Assembly: GCF_002879865.1 (NCBI RefSeq)
Contig: NZ_PNXY01000009.1
Span: forward strand, 1-64,000
Origin: Paraburkholderia rhynchosiae
GTDB lineage: Bacteria > Pseudomonadota > Gammaproteobacteria > Burkholderiales > Burkholderiaceae
DNA: 64,000 nt
Reading direction: 5' to 3'
Position numbers and translations under genes: made by a program. The notes under the pieces are model-generated. The model did not search any database. It saw nothing but the letters and a program-made list of their open reading frames with translations, and was not told the origin of the DNA. Below, one piece after another: positions 54,059 through 61,596 of the stretch; position 1 is the stretch's first letter, and each line of letters begins with the position of its first letter.

Positions 54059-55785
54059 TGACCGTTGCGAAGTTGTTGCGCGCCGGCGCTCGTGGCGCTC
54101 GAGCATCTACCTTCGGCGTTGCGTTCCCGAGGCTGCGCCTGTGTGTCGGCGTTGGCCTGTCGATGAGTCTGTATGTCTGCGCCGCGCTGAACGCAAACGT
54201 CGCACGGGCCGCGATTCCGACGCTGCCTCCGTTGCCTGCCTACATGCCGCTCGACGATGCCATCGCACCGTCCGATGCTTCATATAAGGCACCGCCGCTA
54301 TCGCGCGGTGTTATCGCGGAAACACCGAATCCGTTTCGCGACGATTCCGCCGACGACGCCGCTGTCTCGCGCACAACAACGTCGACTGGACAAGGCGGCG
54401 CAGGAGAAGCGAAAGACGACGCCGACGGCTCCATGCCTCTGGGTCGGCCATCGGCGGCCGCGGCTGGCGACGCGGCCGCGACGATATCCGCGCTCGAAGG
54501 CCCGCCGGTGCCGTTGCCGCCGCTCACACGCCTGAGCGGCGCGCCGAGAACCGCCGCCGACGCCTTGCTCGCCGCCGACGACAAGCCGATCTCTCTCAAT
54601 TTTCAGCGTGCGGAACTCGGCGCCGTGCTGAATGCGTTCGCGCAGTTCACCGGCTTGAACATCGTCGCGAGCGAAAAAGTGCGCGGTGCCGTGTCGCTGC
54701 GTTTGGACAAGGTGCCGTGGCGCGTCGCGTTCGACACTTTGCTTGACGTCAACGGTCTCGCGATGGAGCGCCATGGCAATGTGGTGTGGGTCGCGCCGAT
54801 CGCGGACCTGGCGGCGCGTGAGCGGCAGCGCTTCGAGGCACATGCGCGGGCCGCCGATCTCGAGCCGCTCGCAAGCCGCACTTTCCAACTGCACTATGCC
54901 CGCGCAGAAGACGTGCGGCGTCTGTTGACCGGCTCCGGTAATCAACGCGTGTTGTCCAAGCGCGGCGCCGTGACCGCCGATCCGCGCACCAATCTGCTGT
55001 TTGTCACGGATCTGGAAGGCCGCCTCGCGCAGATATCCGCGCTGCTCGATTCCGTCGACCGGCCAACGCGGCAAGTGCTGATCGAGGCGCGCATCGTCGA
55101 GGGCGAGCATGGCTTTTCGCGCAATCTTGGCGTGCGGCTGTCGATGGCCGGCACGAACACCGACGGCAACACGCGAGGCTTGAGCGGCGGCAAGGACGGA
55201 CTTGTCTACGATCTGTCGGCGCGGCCGATTGCGGGATTCGACGCCGCGACGGCAGGGCTGACGTTGTTCGCCGCAGGCGCCACGCGGCTGCTGAACATTG
55301 AACTGAGCGCGCTGGAGGCCGAGGGCCGCGGCGAAATCGTCTCCAGTCCACGCGTGGTCACGGCGGACCGGATGAAGGCGGTCGTCGAACAGGGCACCGA
55401 GTTGCCGTACCAGGCCAAAGTCGGGCAGGGCGTGTCGGGCGTGCAGTTCCGCCGGGCCACGCTGAAGCTTGAGGTCGAGCCGCAAATCATGCCGGACGGC
55501 CGCGTCGTGCTGGATCTCGACGTCGCCAAGGACAGCGTCGGCGAACAGACCGACGCCGGGCCCGCGATCAACACCAAGCATGTGCAAACGCGGGTCGAAG
55601 TCGAGGATGGTGGTACGGTGTCGATCGGCGGAATCTACGCGACCGACGGTCGGGACGATGTGACTCGGGTGCCGGTCCTGGGCAAAATACCGTTTTTAGG
55701 CGCGCTTTTTCGCCATCGGGCTCATCGCGATCAGCGCAGCGAACTGGCTGTTTTCATCACGCCGCGCGTCGTTCAGACGAATTAG
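54058..55785 (+). CDS. pilQ: Type IV pilus secretin PilQ (HofQ-like, compact)
   Basis: PilQ forms the outer-membrane pore for type IV pili or DNA uptake. The 575-residue protein has an N-terminal hydrophobic export signal (about 27-50), a Pro/Ala/Thr-rich low-complexity stretch to about 175, an STN/N0 domain ([20 protein letters not shown]), an N1-type domain ([17 protein letters not shown]) and the secretin domain with [20 protein letters not shown] and [17 protein letters not shown]. No AMIN domain is visible, so it is shorter than Pseudomonas PilQ and nearer to HofQ/ComE. It overlaps the preceding gene. Confidence 0.9.
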   Translation: MTVAKLLRAGARGARASTFGVAFPRLRLCVGVGLSMSLYVCAALNANVARAAIPTLPPLPAYMPLDDAIAPSDASYKAPPLSRGVIAETPNPFRDDSADDAAVSRTTTSTGQGGAGEAKDDADGSMPLGRPSAAAAGDAAATISALEGPPVPLPPLTRLSGAPRTAADALLAADDKPISLNFQRAELGAVLNAFAQFTGLNIVASEKVRGAVSLRLDKVPWRVAFDTLLDVNGLAMERHGNVVWVAPIADLAARERQRFEAHARAADLEPLASRTFQLHYARAEDVRRLLTGSGNQRVLSKRGAVTADPRTNLLFVTDLEGRLAQISALLDSVDRPTRQVLIEARIVEGEHGFSRNLGVRLSMAGTNTDGNTRGLSGGKDGLVYDLSARPIAGFDAATAGLTLFAAGATRLLNIELSALEAEGRGEIVSSPRVVTADRMKAVVEQGTELPYQAKVGQGVSGVQFRRATLKLEVEPQIMPDGRVVLDLDVAKDSVGEQTDAGPAINTKHVQTRVEVEDGGTVSIGGIYATDGRDDVTRVPVLGKIPFLGALFRHRAHRDQRSELAVFITPRVVQTN

Positions 55786-55891
55786 GGGCTTGCAGCCGCC
55801 GCTCCGAAACGGCGGCGCGCAGGCTCGACAAGGCAGCCGCTTTGCCAGTAAGCTGCGGCACGAACCATACCGGAATAGCCAGAGGACACCG

Positions 55892-56443
55892 TTGCAAGCG
55901 CGGGACGCACACGCCAATGTATTTTTTGTAGGGCTCATGGGGGCAGGAAAAACCACCGTGGGCCGGGCCATTGCGCGCCGTCTCGATCGCCCGTTCTTCG
56001 ATTCCGATCACGAAATCGAAGCGCGCACGGGCGCGCGCATCCCTGTGATCTTCGAGCTGGAGGGCGAAGCGGGTTTTCGCGAGCGCGAGGCCAGCGTCAT
56101 TTCCGACCTGACCGGGCGCGACAACATCGTGCTGGCCACCGGCGGCGGTGCGGTGCTTCGGCCTGAAAACCGCGAGGCGCTGCAAAGCCGCGGCGTGGTG
56201 ATCTACTTGCGCGCCAATCCGCACGATCTCTGGCTGCGCACCCGGCGCGACAAAAATCGCCCGCTTTTGCAGACGGAAGACCCCAAAGCGCGCCTCGAAG
56301 CGCTCTACGAAGTACGCGATCCGCTGTACCGCGAATGTGCGCATTTCGTGATCGAAACCGGCCGGCCTTCGGTCAACGGACTCGTCAACATGGTCCTGAT
56401 GCAGCTCGAGATGGCCGGCGTCGCCAAACATCCTGCGTCATAA
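55892..56443 (+). CDS. aroK: Shikimate kinase
   Basis: AroK phosphorylates shikimate in aromatic amino-acid synthesis. The start chosen is TTG at 55892 behind AGAGGACACC, giving 183 residues starting [13 protein letters not shown], as in related species. A TTG at 55790 would add 34 residues. The P-loop [11 protein letters not shown] (about 14-24), the shikimate-binding [26 protein letters not shown] and the lid DKNRPLLQ are present. It follows pilQ and overlaps or abuts aroB (TAATGG). Confidence 0.93.
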   Translation: MQARDAHANVFFVGLMGAGKTTVGRAIARRLDRPFFDSDHEIEARTGARIPVIFELEGEAGFREREASVISDLTGRDNIVLATGGGAVLRPENREALQSRGVVIYLRANPHDLWLRTRRDKNRPLLQTEDPKARLEALYEVRDPLYRECAHFVIETGRPSVNGLVNMVLMQLEMAGVAKHPAS

Positions 56444-56451
56444 TGGACCGT

Positions 56452-57528
56452 ATGATTACCGTCAACGTCGAACTGGGCGAACGCGCCTACCCCATCCATA
56501 TCGGTGCCGACCTGATCGGCCAGACCGCGTTGTTCGCGCCGCATATCGCCGGCAACTCGGTGACCATCGTCACGAATACGACGGTCGACCCGCTTTACGG
56601 CGACAAGCTGCGCGCTGCGCTCGCGCCGCTCGGCAAGCAGGTGTCCACAGTCGTTTTGCCGGACGGCGAGGCGTACAAGAATCTCCAAACGCTGAACCTG
56701 ATCTTCGACGCACTGCTGGGTTCGCGCGCCGACCGCAAGACCACGCTGATCGCGTTGGGCGGCGGCGTGATCGGCGACATGACGGGGTTCGCCGCAGCCT
56801 GCTACATGCGTGGGGTGCCCTTCATTCAGGTGCCAACTACGCTGCTCTCGCAGGTGGATTCGTCGGTCGGCGGCAAGACCGGCATCAATCATCCGCTCGG
56901 CAAGAACATGATCGGCGCGTTTTATCAGCCGCAGGCCGTGATCGCCGATATCGGCGCGCTGCGCACGCTGCCCGCGCGCGAACTGGCGGCGGGCGTCGCC
57001 GAGGTGATCAAGACTGGCGCGATCGCCGACGCCGGTTTTTTCCGCTGGATTGAAGCCAACGTCGAAGCATTGAATCGCTGCGAACCCGAGGCGCTCGCCG
57101 AGGCGGTCAAGCGGTCGTGCGAGATCAAGGCGTCGGTGGTCGCTCAGGACGAGCGCGAAGGCGGACTGCGTGCCATCCTCAACTTCGGCCACACGTTCGG
57201 TCACGCGATCGAAGCCGGACTCGGCTACGGCGAGTGGCTGCACGGCGAGGCGGTCGGCTGCGGAATGGTGATGGCGGCGGATCTGTCCGTGCGCATGGGC
57301 TATCTTGATGAAGCGTCGCGCGAGCGGCTCGTCAACGTCATTGTCGCCGCGCATTTGCCGACCCGCGCACCGGCGCTCGGGGAATCGCGTTACGTCGAAC
57401 TGATGCAGGTCGACAAGAAAGCGGAAGCCGGCGCGATCAAATTCATTCTGCTGAAGCGTTTCGGTGAGACGCTCATCACCCAGGCGCCCGACGCCGAAGT
57501 GCACGCCTCGCTGGCCGCCGCCGTCTGA
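56452..57528 (+). CDS. aroB: 3-dehydroquinate synthase
   Basis: AroB makes 3-dehydroquinate from DAHP with NAD and a divalent metal. ATG at 56452 gives 358 residues starting [17 protein letters not shown]. An ATG at 56443 overlapping the aroK stop would add three residues and could be the coupled start. NAD-binding [32 protein letters not shown] and the metal histidines in [12 protein letters not shown] are conserved. It is in operon with aroK, and dgt follows after 70 nt. Confidence 0.95.
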   Translation: MITVNVELGERAYPIHIGADLIGQTALFAPHIAGNSVTIVTNTTVDPLYGDKLRAALAPLGKQVSTVVLPDGEAYKNLQTLNLIFDALLGSRADRKTTLIALGGGVIGDMTGFAAACYMRGVPFIQVPTTLLSQVDSSVGGKTGINHPLGKNMIGAFYQPQAVIADIGALRTLPARELAAGVAEVIKTGAIADAGFFRWIEANVEALNRCEPEALAEAVKRSCEIKASVVAQDEREGGLRAILNFGHTFGHAIEAGLGYGEWLHGEAVGCGMVMAADLSVRMGYLDEASRERLVNVIVAAHLPTRAPALGESRYVELMQVDKKAEAGAIKFILLKRFGETLITQAPDAEVHASLAAAV

Positions 57529-57598
57529 CAAGGCCGGCCGTTGCAGCGAGGCGCCGCGCACGGCGTCAACCGGCGCCGCCCATGTTTCGGAGAACCCG

Positions 57599-58804
57599 GT
57601 GACAGACAGGCGCAGCGACGATGTAAAGCAGGAACCCGCGGCAGACACGGCGGCGCTCGACGTTCCAACCCAGGAAGCGCTTGAAGCGCATCTCGCGCCG
57701 TATGCCGCACAGTCGACGCAGTCGCGTGGACGCCGCTACCCCGAAGCTCCGCCGAGCGCGCGCACCGAATTTCAGCGCGACCGCGACCGCATCGTCCATT
57801 CGACGGCGTTTCGGCGTCTGGAATACAAGACGCAGGTGTTCGTGAACCACGAGGGCGACCTGTTCCGCACGCGCCTCACGCATAGCCTCGAAGTGGCGCA
57901 GATCGCGCGTTCCGTGGCGCGCAATCTGCGCGTCAACGAAGACCTTGTCGAAGCCATTTCTCTTGCGCACGATCTCGGTCATACGCCGTTCGGCCATGCC
58001 GGCCAGGATGCGCTGAACGAATGCATGCGCGAACACGGCGGCTTCGAACACAATCTGCAGAGTCTCGCGGTCGTGGACGATCTGGAGGAGCACTACGGGG
58101 CGTACAACGGCTTGAACCTGTGCTTCGAGACACGCGAAGGCATTCTCAAGCATTGTTCGCGCGAAAACGCACGGCGGCTGGGCGCATTGGGCGAGCGCTT
58201 TCTGGAAGGGCGTCAGCCGTCTATCGAAGCGCAGATCGCGAACGTGGCGGATGAAATCGCCTACAACAACCACGACGTGGACGATGGCTTGCGCTCGGGG
58301 TTGCTCACCGTCGAACAACTCGCCGAGGTCGAGCTGTGGCAGACGCACTATGAAGCCGCGCGGCGCGATTTCCCCCGGATCGAAGGCCGCAGGCTGATCC
58401 ACGAGACGGTGCGGCGCATCATCAATACGCTGATCGTGGATCTGATCGACACGACGAGGCGGAATCTGCTCCGCCATGCGCCGGATTCGCTCGACGCTGT
58501 CCGCGCCTCGCCAGCGCTCGTCGCGCATAGCGAGGCGATCGCCAGTCAGGCGGCGGCGCTCAAGCGCTTCCTGTTCAAGAACCTGTACCGCCATTACCGC
58601 GTGATGCGCATGGCCAACAAGGCGCGCCGGGTCGTCGTCGGGCTGTTCGACGCGTTCACGGAGGATCCGCGGCTGCTGCCGCCAGGCTACCAGTCCACCG
58701 ACGCCGCGCAGCAACCACGGCTGATCGCGCATTACATCGCGGGCATGACCGACCGGTACGCGCGGAAGGAGTATCAGCGGCTCTTCGTGATCGACGACAA
58801 CTGA
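57599..58804 (+). CDS. dgt: dGTP triphosphohydrolase family protein
   Basis: This HD-domain enzyme is expected to cleave deoxynucleoside triphosphates to the nucleoside and triphosphate. GTG at 57599, six bases after GGAG, gives 401 residues. The metal-binding HD motif is present: [20 protein letters not shown], then [19 protein letters not shown], with [12 protein letters not shown] supplying the final Asp. The N-terminal 40 residues before [20 protein letters not shown] are poorly conserved. Placement after aroKB is common in betaproteobacteria. Substrate preference cannot be read from sequence. Confidence 0.9.
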   Translation: MTDRRSDDVKQEPAADTAALDVPTQEALEAHLAPYAAQSTQSRGRRYPEAPPSARTEFQRDRDRIVHSTAFRRLEYKTQVFVNHEGDLFRTRLTHSLEVAQIARSVARNLRVNEDLVEAISLAHDLGHTPFGHAGQDALNECMREHGGFEHNLQSLAVVDDLEEHYGAYNGLNLCFETREGILKHCSRENARRLGALGERFLEGRQPSIEAQIANVADEIAYNNHDVDDGLRSGLLTVEQLAEVELWQTHYEAARRDFPRIEGRRLIHETVRRIINTLIVDLIDTTRRNLLRHAPDSLDAVRASPALVAHSEAIASQAAALKRFLFKNLYRHYRVMRMANKARRVVVGLFDAFTEDPRLLPPGYQSTDAAQQPRLIAHYIAGMTDRYARKEYQRLFVIDDN

Positions 58805-58936
58805 ACGGACGCCGGTTCTCGCCGGTGGCCGTTCGTCATCGCATCAACGCTCGCTGCGAAGTGTTGGCGCGAATTCGGCGCAAGAGTGCGACGAGCACAA
58901 CTCAGCGCAGCTGCAGCGTGATTTCAGCGTAGTTTT

Positions 58937-59317
58937 TCAACGCAAGCGCGAAGCGAACAACGCGCCTGCGATCAGCGCCACGCCGCCGACAATCGCCAGC
59001 GTTTGCCATGGGTTTTCATGCACGTAGTCGTCGGCGTCGGCGAGCGCTACGCCGGCGCGTTCGCGCACGGCTTCGCGCGTGTCGTTCAAACGGTCGCGCG
59101 CGGTGTCGAGTTGCTTGCGCAGTTTGCCGCGCAGCGCTACTGCGTCGGCCTGGGTGCCGTCCGCCAGTGTGGACTCGAGTTCCGCCATCAGCGTGCGCAG
59201 TTCGCCTGCAATGTCCTCCGCCGCGTGGCGGCTGTGGCGGGCAATACGCCGCGCACGGCGGCTCGTGCTGGTCCAGGATTCGCCGAGGGCGTCTCGCGTA
59301 TTCGGAAGTGCTGTCAT
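58937..59317 (-). CDS. DUF883/ElaB-YqjD family membrane-anchored protein
   Basis: Members of this family are small inner-membrane proteins, and some bind ribosomes through the cytoplasmic part in stationary phase. ATG at 59317 gives 126 residues: a long charged helix with heptad-like spacing (LRTLMAELESTLADGTQADA, LRKQLDTARDRLNDTREAV), then the family signature VHENPWQTLAIVGGVALI and a C-terminal membrane span ending FASRLR. It stands alone and is transcribed leftward. A weak TTGACC with an imperfect -10 lies near 59495-59519 on the minus strand. Confidence 0.88.
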   Translation of the reverse strand: MTALPNTRDALGESWTSTSRRARRIARHSRHAAEDIAGELRTLMAELESTLADGTQADAVALRGKLRKQLDTARDRLNDTREAVRERAGVALADADDYVHENPWQTLAIVGGVALIAGALFASRLR

Positions 59318-59680
59318 GGTCGCTCCGTCGATGAGGGTAAAAAGGCCCACGTTCACGCTCGCACTTAAACCACGTCGCAACGCGGGAAACACCACCAGAA
59401 CGCAACTTCGGTGCCAAAGGCGCAGACCGACATAGACCCATCGGGAAGGCCCGACACACCGTGGCTTGAACCGATATTCGTCAGCACATATTGCACGAAG
59501 CGCAGCACCCGCGGGTCAAATTTACAAACGCATGAACGCTGCGGACGTCGCATCGGTAAAGGCGGCGCACTGCTTTCCCACGCGCACAAAATTAAAAACG
59601 CCGCCATTGGATGAATGACGGCGTTGTTCAAGCCACGGGAATTCGACTACCCTAACCCAACAGCGTCGTTCGATGACGCG
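59318..59680. other. Gene-poor interval between the DUF883 gene and ompW
   Basis: This 363-bp interval lies upstream of the DUF883 gene and downstream of ompW, both on the minus strand. It holds the ompW terminator (59597-59625) and presumably the DUF883 promoter. Open frames of 67 and 88 codons are present, but they have no recognisable fold, ribosome site or codon bias. Confidence 0.4.
59597..59625 (-). terminator. Terminator downstream of ompW
   Basis: AACGCCGCCATT / AATGACGGCGTT forms 12 bp with one mismatch around GGATG. On the minus strand it is followed by TTTAATTTT, which fits termination of ompW 56 nt after its stop. Confidence 0.7.
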
Positions 59681-60406
59681 TTAGAAACGGTAACCGATAT
59701 TGACGTAGGTAACGATCGGGTTCAGCTTGATCTTGGTTTGCGATTGCACGGTGAGCGTACCCACCGGCGTTTTGGCCTGCGTGCTCAGTTTGGCCGTGGT
59801 GCTGAGCGGCAGGTACGAGACCGAAACGCCCGCGAACCAGTGCTGATCGAACGCGTAAGTGAAGCCTGCATTAAACACCGGCTCCCACGAACTATCCGTA
59901 GTGACGCTGGTCGGACCATGCAGGACGTTTGCTTCAAATACGCCGTTGGTGATCTTCTCGTCGGTGAACCAGATGCGGCTCACGCCGATACCGAGGTACG
60001 GGCGAAACGTGGCAGTCGGAGCGTTGAAGTAGTACTTGAACAGCAGAGTCGGGCTCCACTGTTTCGCCTGGCCCAGCTTGCCGAATTGTTCGAGGTTGCC
60101 TGTGCCGTTCAGGTCGAACGAAGGCGGGTAGCCAACCACGAATTCGGCGGCGATGTGATCGGTGATGAAGTAGCCTGCGGTCACGCCGATGGTGTCGGCT
60201 GAACTAAGCGTGGCTCCGGTATTGGCTTCTGTGATGTTGGTCGGGCTGCCACCGATGCTCGTCACTCGCAGAGGCTCGCTACTCGATTGAGGCGCAAGAT
60301 GGAACCAGCCTGTTGAGACGACAAAGCTACCGGCCGATTGCGCGTGCGCTGCCGTTGTCATGCTGGCTAGCACCGCGACCCCCGTTACGGCCTGTTTTAA
60401 TTTCAT
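59681..60406 (-). CDS. ompW: OmpW family outer-membrane protein
   Basis: OmpW is an eight-stranded outer-membrane barrel with a hydrophobic channel, often stress regulated. GGAGGAG before the minus-strand ATG at 60406 gives 241 residues. The signal peptide is MKLKQAVTGVAVLASMTTAAHAQ. Family features are VSTGWFHLAPQSSSEPL near the mature start, ADTIGVTAGYFITDHIAAEF, RPYLGIGVSRIWF and the C-terminal barrel signal ending NIGYRF. A CATAAT box lies about 28 nt upstream on the minus strand. It is divergent from the RAYT-like gene. Confidence 0.93.
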   Translation of the reverse strand: MKLKQAVTGVAVLASMTTAAHAQSAGSFVVSTGWFHLAPQSSSEPLRVTSIGGSPTNITEANTGATLSSADTIGVTAGYFITDHIAAEFVVGYPPSFDLNGTGNLEQFGKLGQAKQWSPTLLFKYYFNAPTATFRPYLGIGVSRIWFTDEKITNGVFEANVLHGPTSVTTDSSWEPVFNAGFTYAFDQHWFAGVSVSYLPLSTTAKLSTQAKTPVGTLTVQSQTKIKLNPIVTYVNIGYRF

Positions 60407-60593
60407 ATGTGCTCCTCCAAAAAAGGCCTGCTCATTATGACTACAACGTTTGAAACTAACCATACGCGGCGGTTAGAGCTTTCTCCCTAAGCCGCGCGCG
60501 CTTTGTGGCCTGGCCGCGCCGCGCCGAACCTCCGGCGCATGCGGCTCTTCGGACCTTCGGGTATGTACCAACGCGACTATCGGATACTCCAGC

Positions 60594-61301
60594 ATGGCAC
60601 GGCTTGCACGTCTTTATGTTCCTGACCAGCCGCAGCACGTCATCCTCCGCGGACTCGATCAGCAGCCTGCGTTCGTCGACGACCAGGACTACGAACTGTT
60701 CATCGACTGTTTGAAAGCGGCTTCGCGCGATCATCACTTGTCCATCCACGCCTACGCGTTGATGCCGGGCGCGGTCCAACTGCTCGTCACCCCTACTGAG
60801 GAGTCGAGCTTGCCCAAGGCGATGCAGGCGGTCGGGCGCCGTTACGTGGCGCACTTCAACCGCCGTTACGCACGTCGCGGCACGTTGTGGGAAGGGCGCT
60901 ACCGCGCCACGGTGATCGAAGGCGAGCGGTATTTCCTGCTGGCGAGCCGCGTCGTCGAAATGTGTCCGGTGCGCATGCAGCTCGTGAGCGCGCCGGAAGA
61001 CTACCGCTGGTCGAGCTACCGTCATCACATCGGCCTCACGCTCGACAGCCTCATCACCGACCATCCGCTTTACTGGTCGCTCGGCAATACGCCGTTCGAA
61101 CGGCAGCGCGCGTACCGGGAATTGTGCGAGCAGCCGCTCGACGAACGCGAGGCGAGCCAGCTTCAGCAGGCCACCCTAAAGGGCTGGGTGCTTGGAAGCG
61201 ACACGTATCGGGAATGGGCAGCGCGCGCGGCGAACCGGCGCGTGTCGCCGCTGCCGCGCGGGCGGCCGCGCAAGGTGCGCGAGACGCCGCAAGCGCAATA
61301 A
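60594..61301 (+). CDS. RAYT/IS200-like transposase homologue lacking catalytic residues
   Basis: The 235-residue protein has the overall fold pattern of Y1/REP-associated tyrosine transposases: ARLARLYVPDQPQHVILRG at the start, then the HUH region, HFNRRYARRGTLWEGRYRA and the WSSYRHH segment. The metal-binding His-x-His after MP is replaced (MPGAVQLLVTP, residues 57-67), and the tyrosine before NPVR is Val (SRVVEMCPVRM, 118-128). The C-terminus PLPRGRPRKVRE (219-230) resembles an AT-hook. The frame is intact and has genomic codon use, so it is probably a domesticated DNA- or RNA-binding protein. No flanking element ends were seen. Confidence 0.75.
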   Translation: MARLARLYVPDQPQHVILRGLDQQPAFVDDQDYELFIDCLKAASRDHHLSIHAYALMPGAVQLLVTPTEESSLPKAMQAVGRRYVAHFNRRYARRGTLWEGRYRATVIEGERYFLLASRVVEMCPVRMQLVSAPEDYRWSSYRHHIGLTLDSLITDHPLYWSLGNTPFERQRAYRELCEQPLDEREASQLQQATLKGWVLGSDTYREWAARAANRRVSPLPRGRPRKVRETPQAQ

Positions 61302-61332
61302 GCGTTCAGGATCAAGGCTCTGCGTTTTAAAA

Positions 61333-61358
61333 GGCATCGAGATATGCCGTTTTATTTT
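61333..61358 (+). terminator. Likely terminator after the RAYT-like gene
   Basis: GGCAT-CGAGAT-ATGCC flanked by AA on the left and GTTTTATTTT on the right, about 30 nt after the stop codon. The stem is short (5-7 bp), so efficiency may be modest. Confidence 0.55.
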
Positions 61359-61438
61359 GCCCCAATATGATATGGCACCAATAAAAACGCGCGGCGATGC
61401 ACCAAATTGATAATTGGGGTTCGATGACGACGTTTTAT

Positions 61439-61468
61439 TTGCTATTCCATTGATTCGTCGCGTATATT
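61439..61468 (+). promoter_or_regulatory. Candidate gltB promoter in an AT-rich region
   Basis: TTGCTA (61439-61444), 18 nt, TATATT (61463-61468) lies in a stretch (about 61320-61480) much richer in A and T than the rest of the window. A perfect TTGACA at 61485 has no matching -10. About 120 nt of leader would separate this start from gltB. Confidence 0.4.
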
Positions 61469-61596
61469 CCGAATTCCGGCGTTTTTGACAGGCGCACCCT
61501 GCAGCGCCAGAAGCGCCTTGGCCGTTGCGAGTGTGCACGTGCGGCAATAGAAAAACGGTTTAACGGCCTGTCCGGCCCCTCACAGACGGTGTCCCC

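Noticed and set aside
59365..59631. 88-codon minus-strand open frame between ompW and the DUF883 gene
   Set aside because: It overlaps the ompW terminator, has no ribosome site and shows no domain or clear signal peptide.
60407..60593. Possible insertion-sequence ends around the RAYT-like gene
   Set aside because: I found no terminal inverted repeats, target duplications or REP-like palindromes on either side, so it is treated as a resident gene.
61485..61513. Perfect TTGACA before gltB as a sigma70 promoter
   Set aside because: The sequence at the proper spacing is GC-rich with no -10 resemblance. The upstream TTGCTA/TATATT pair is better.
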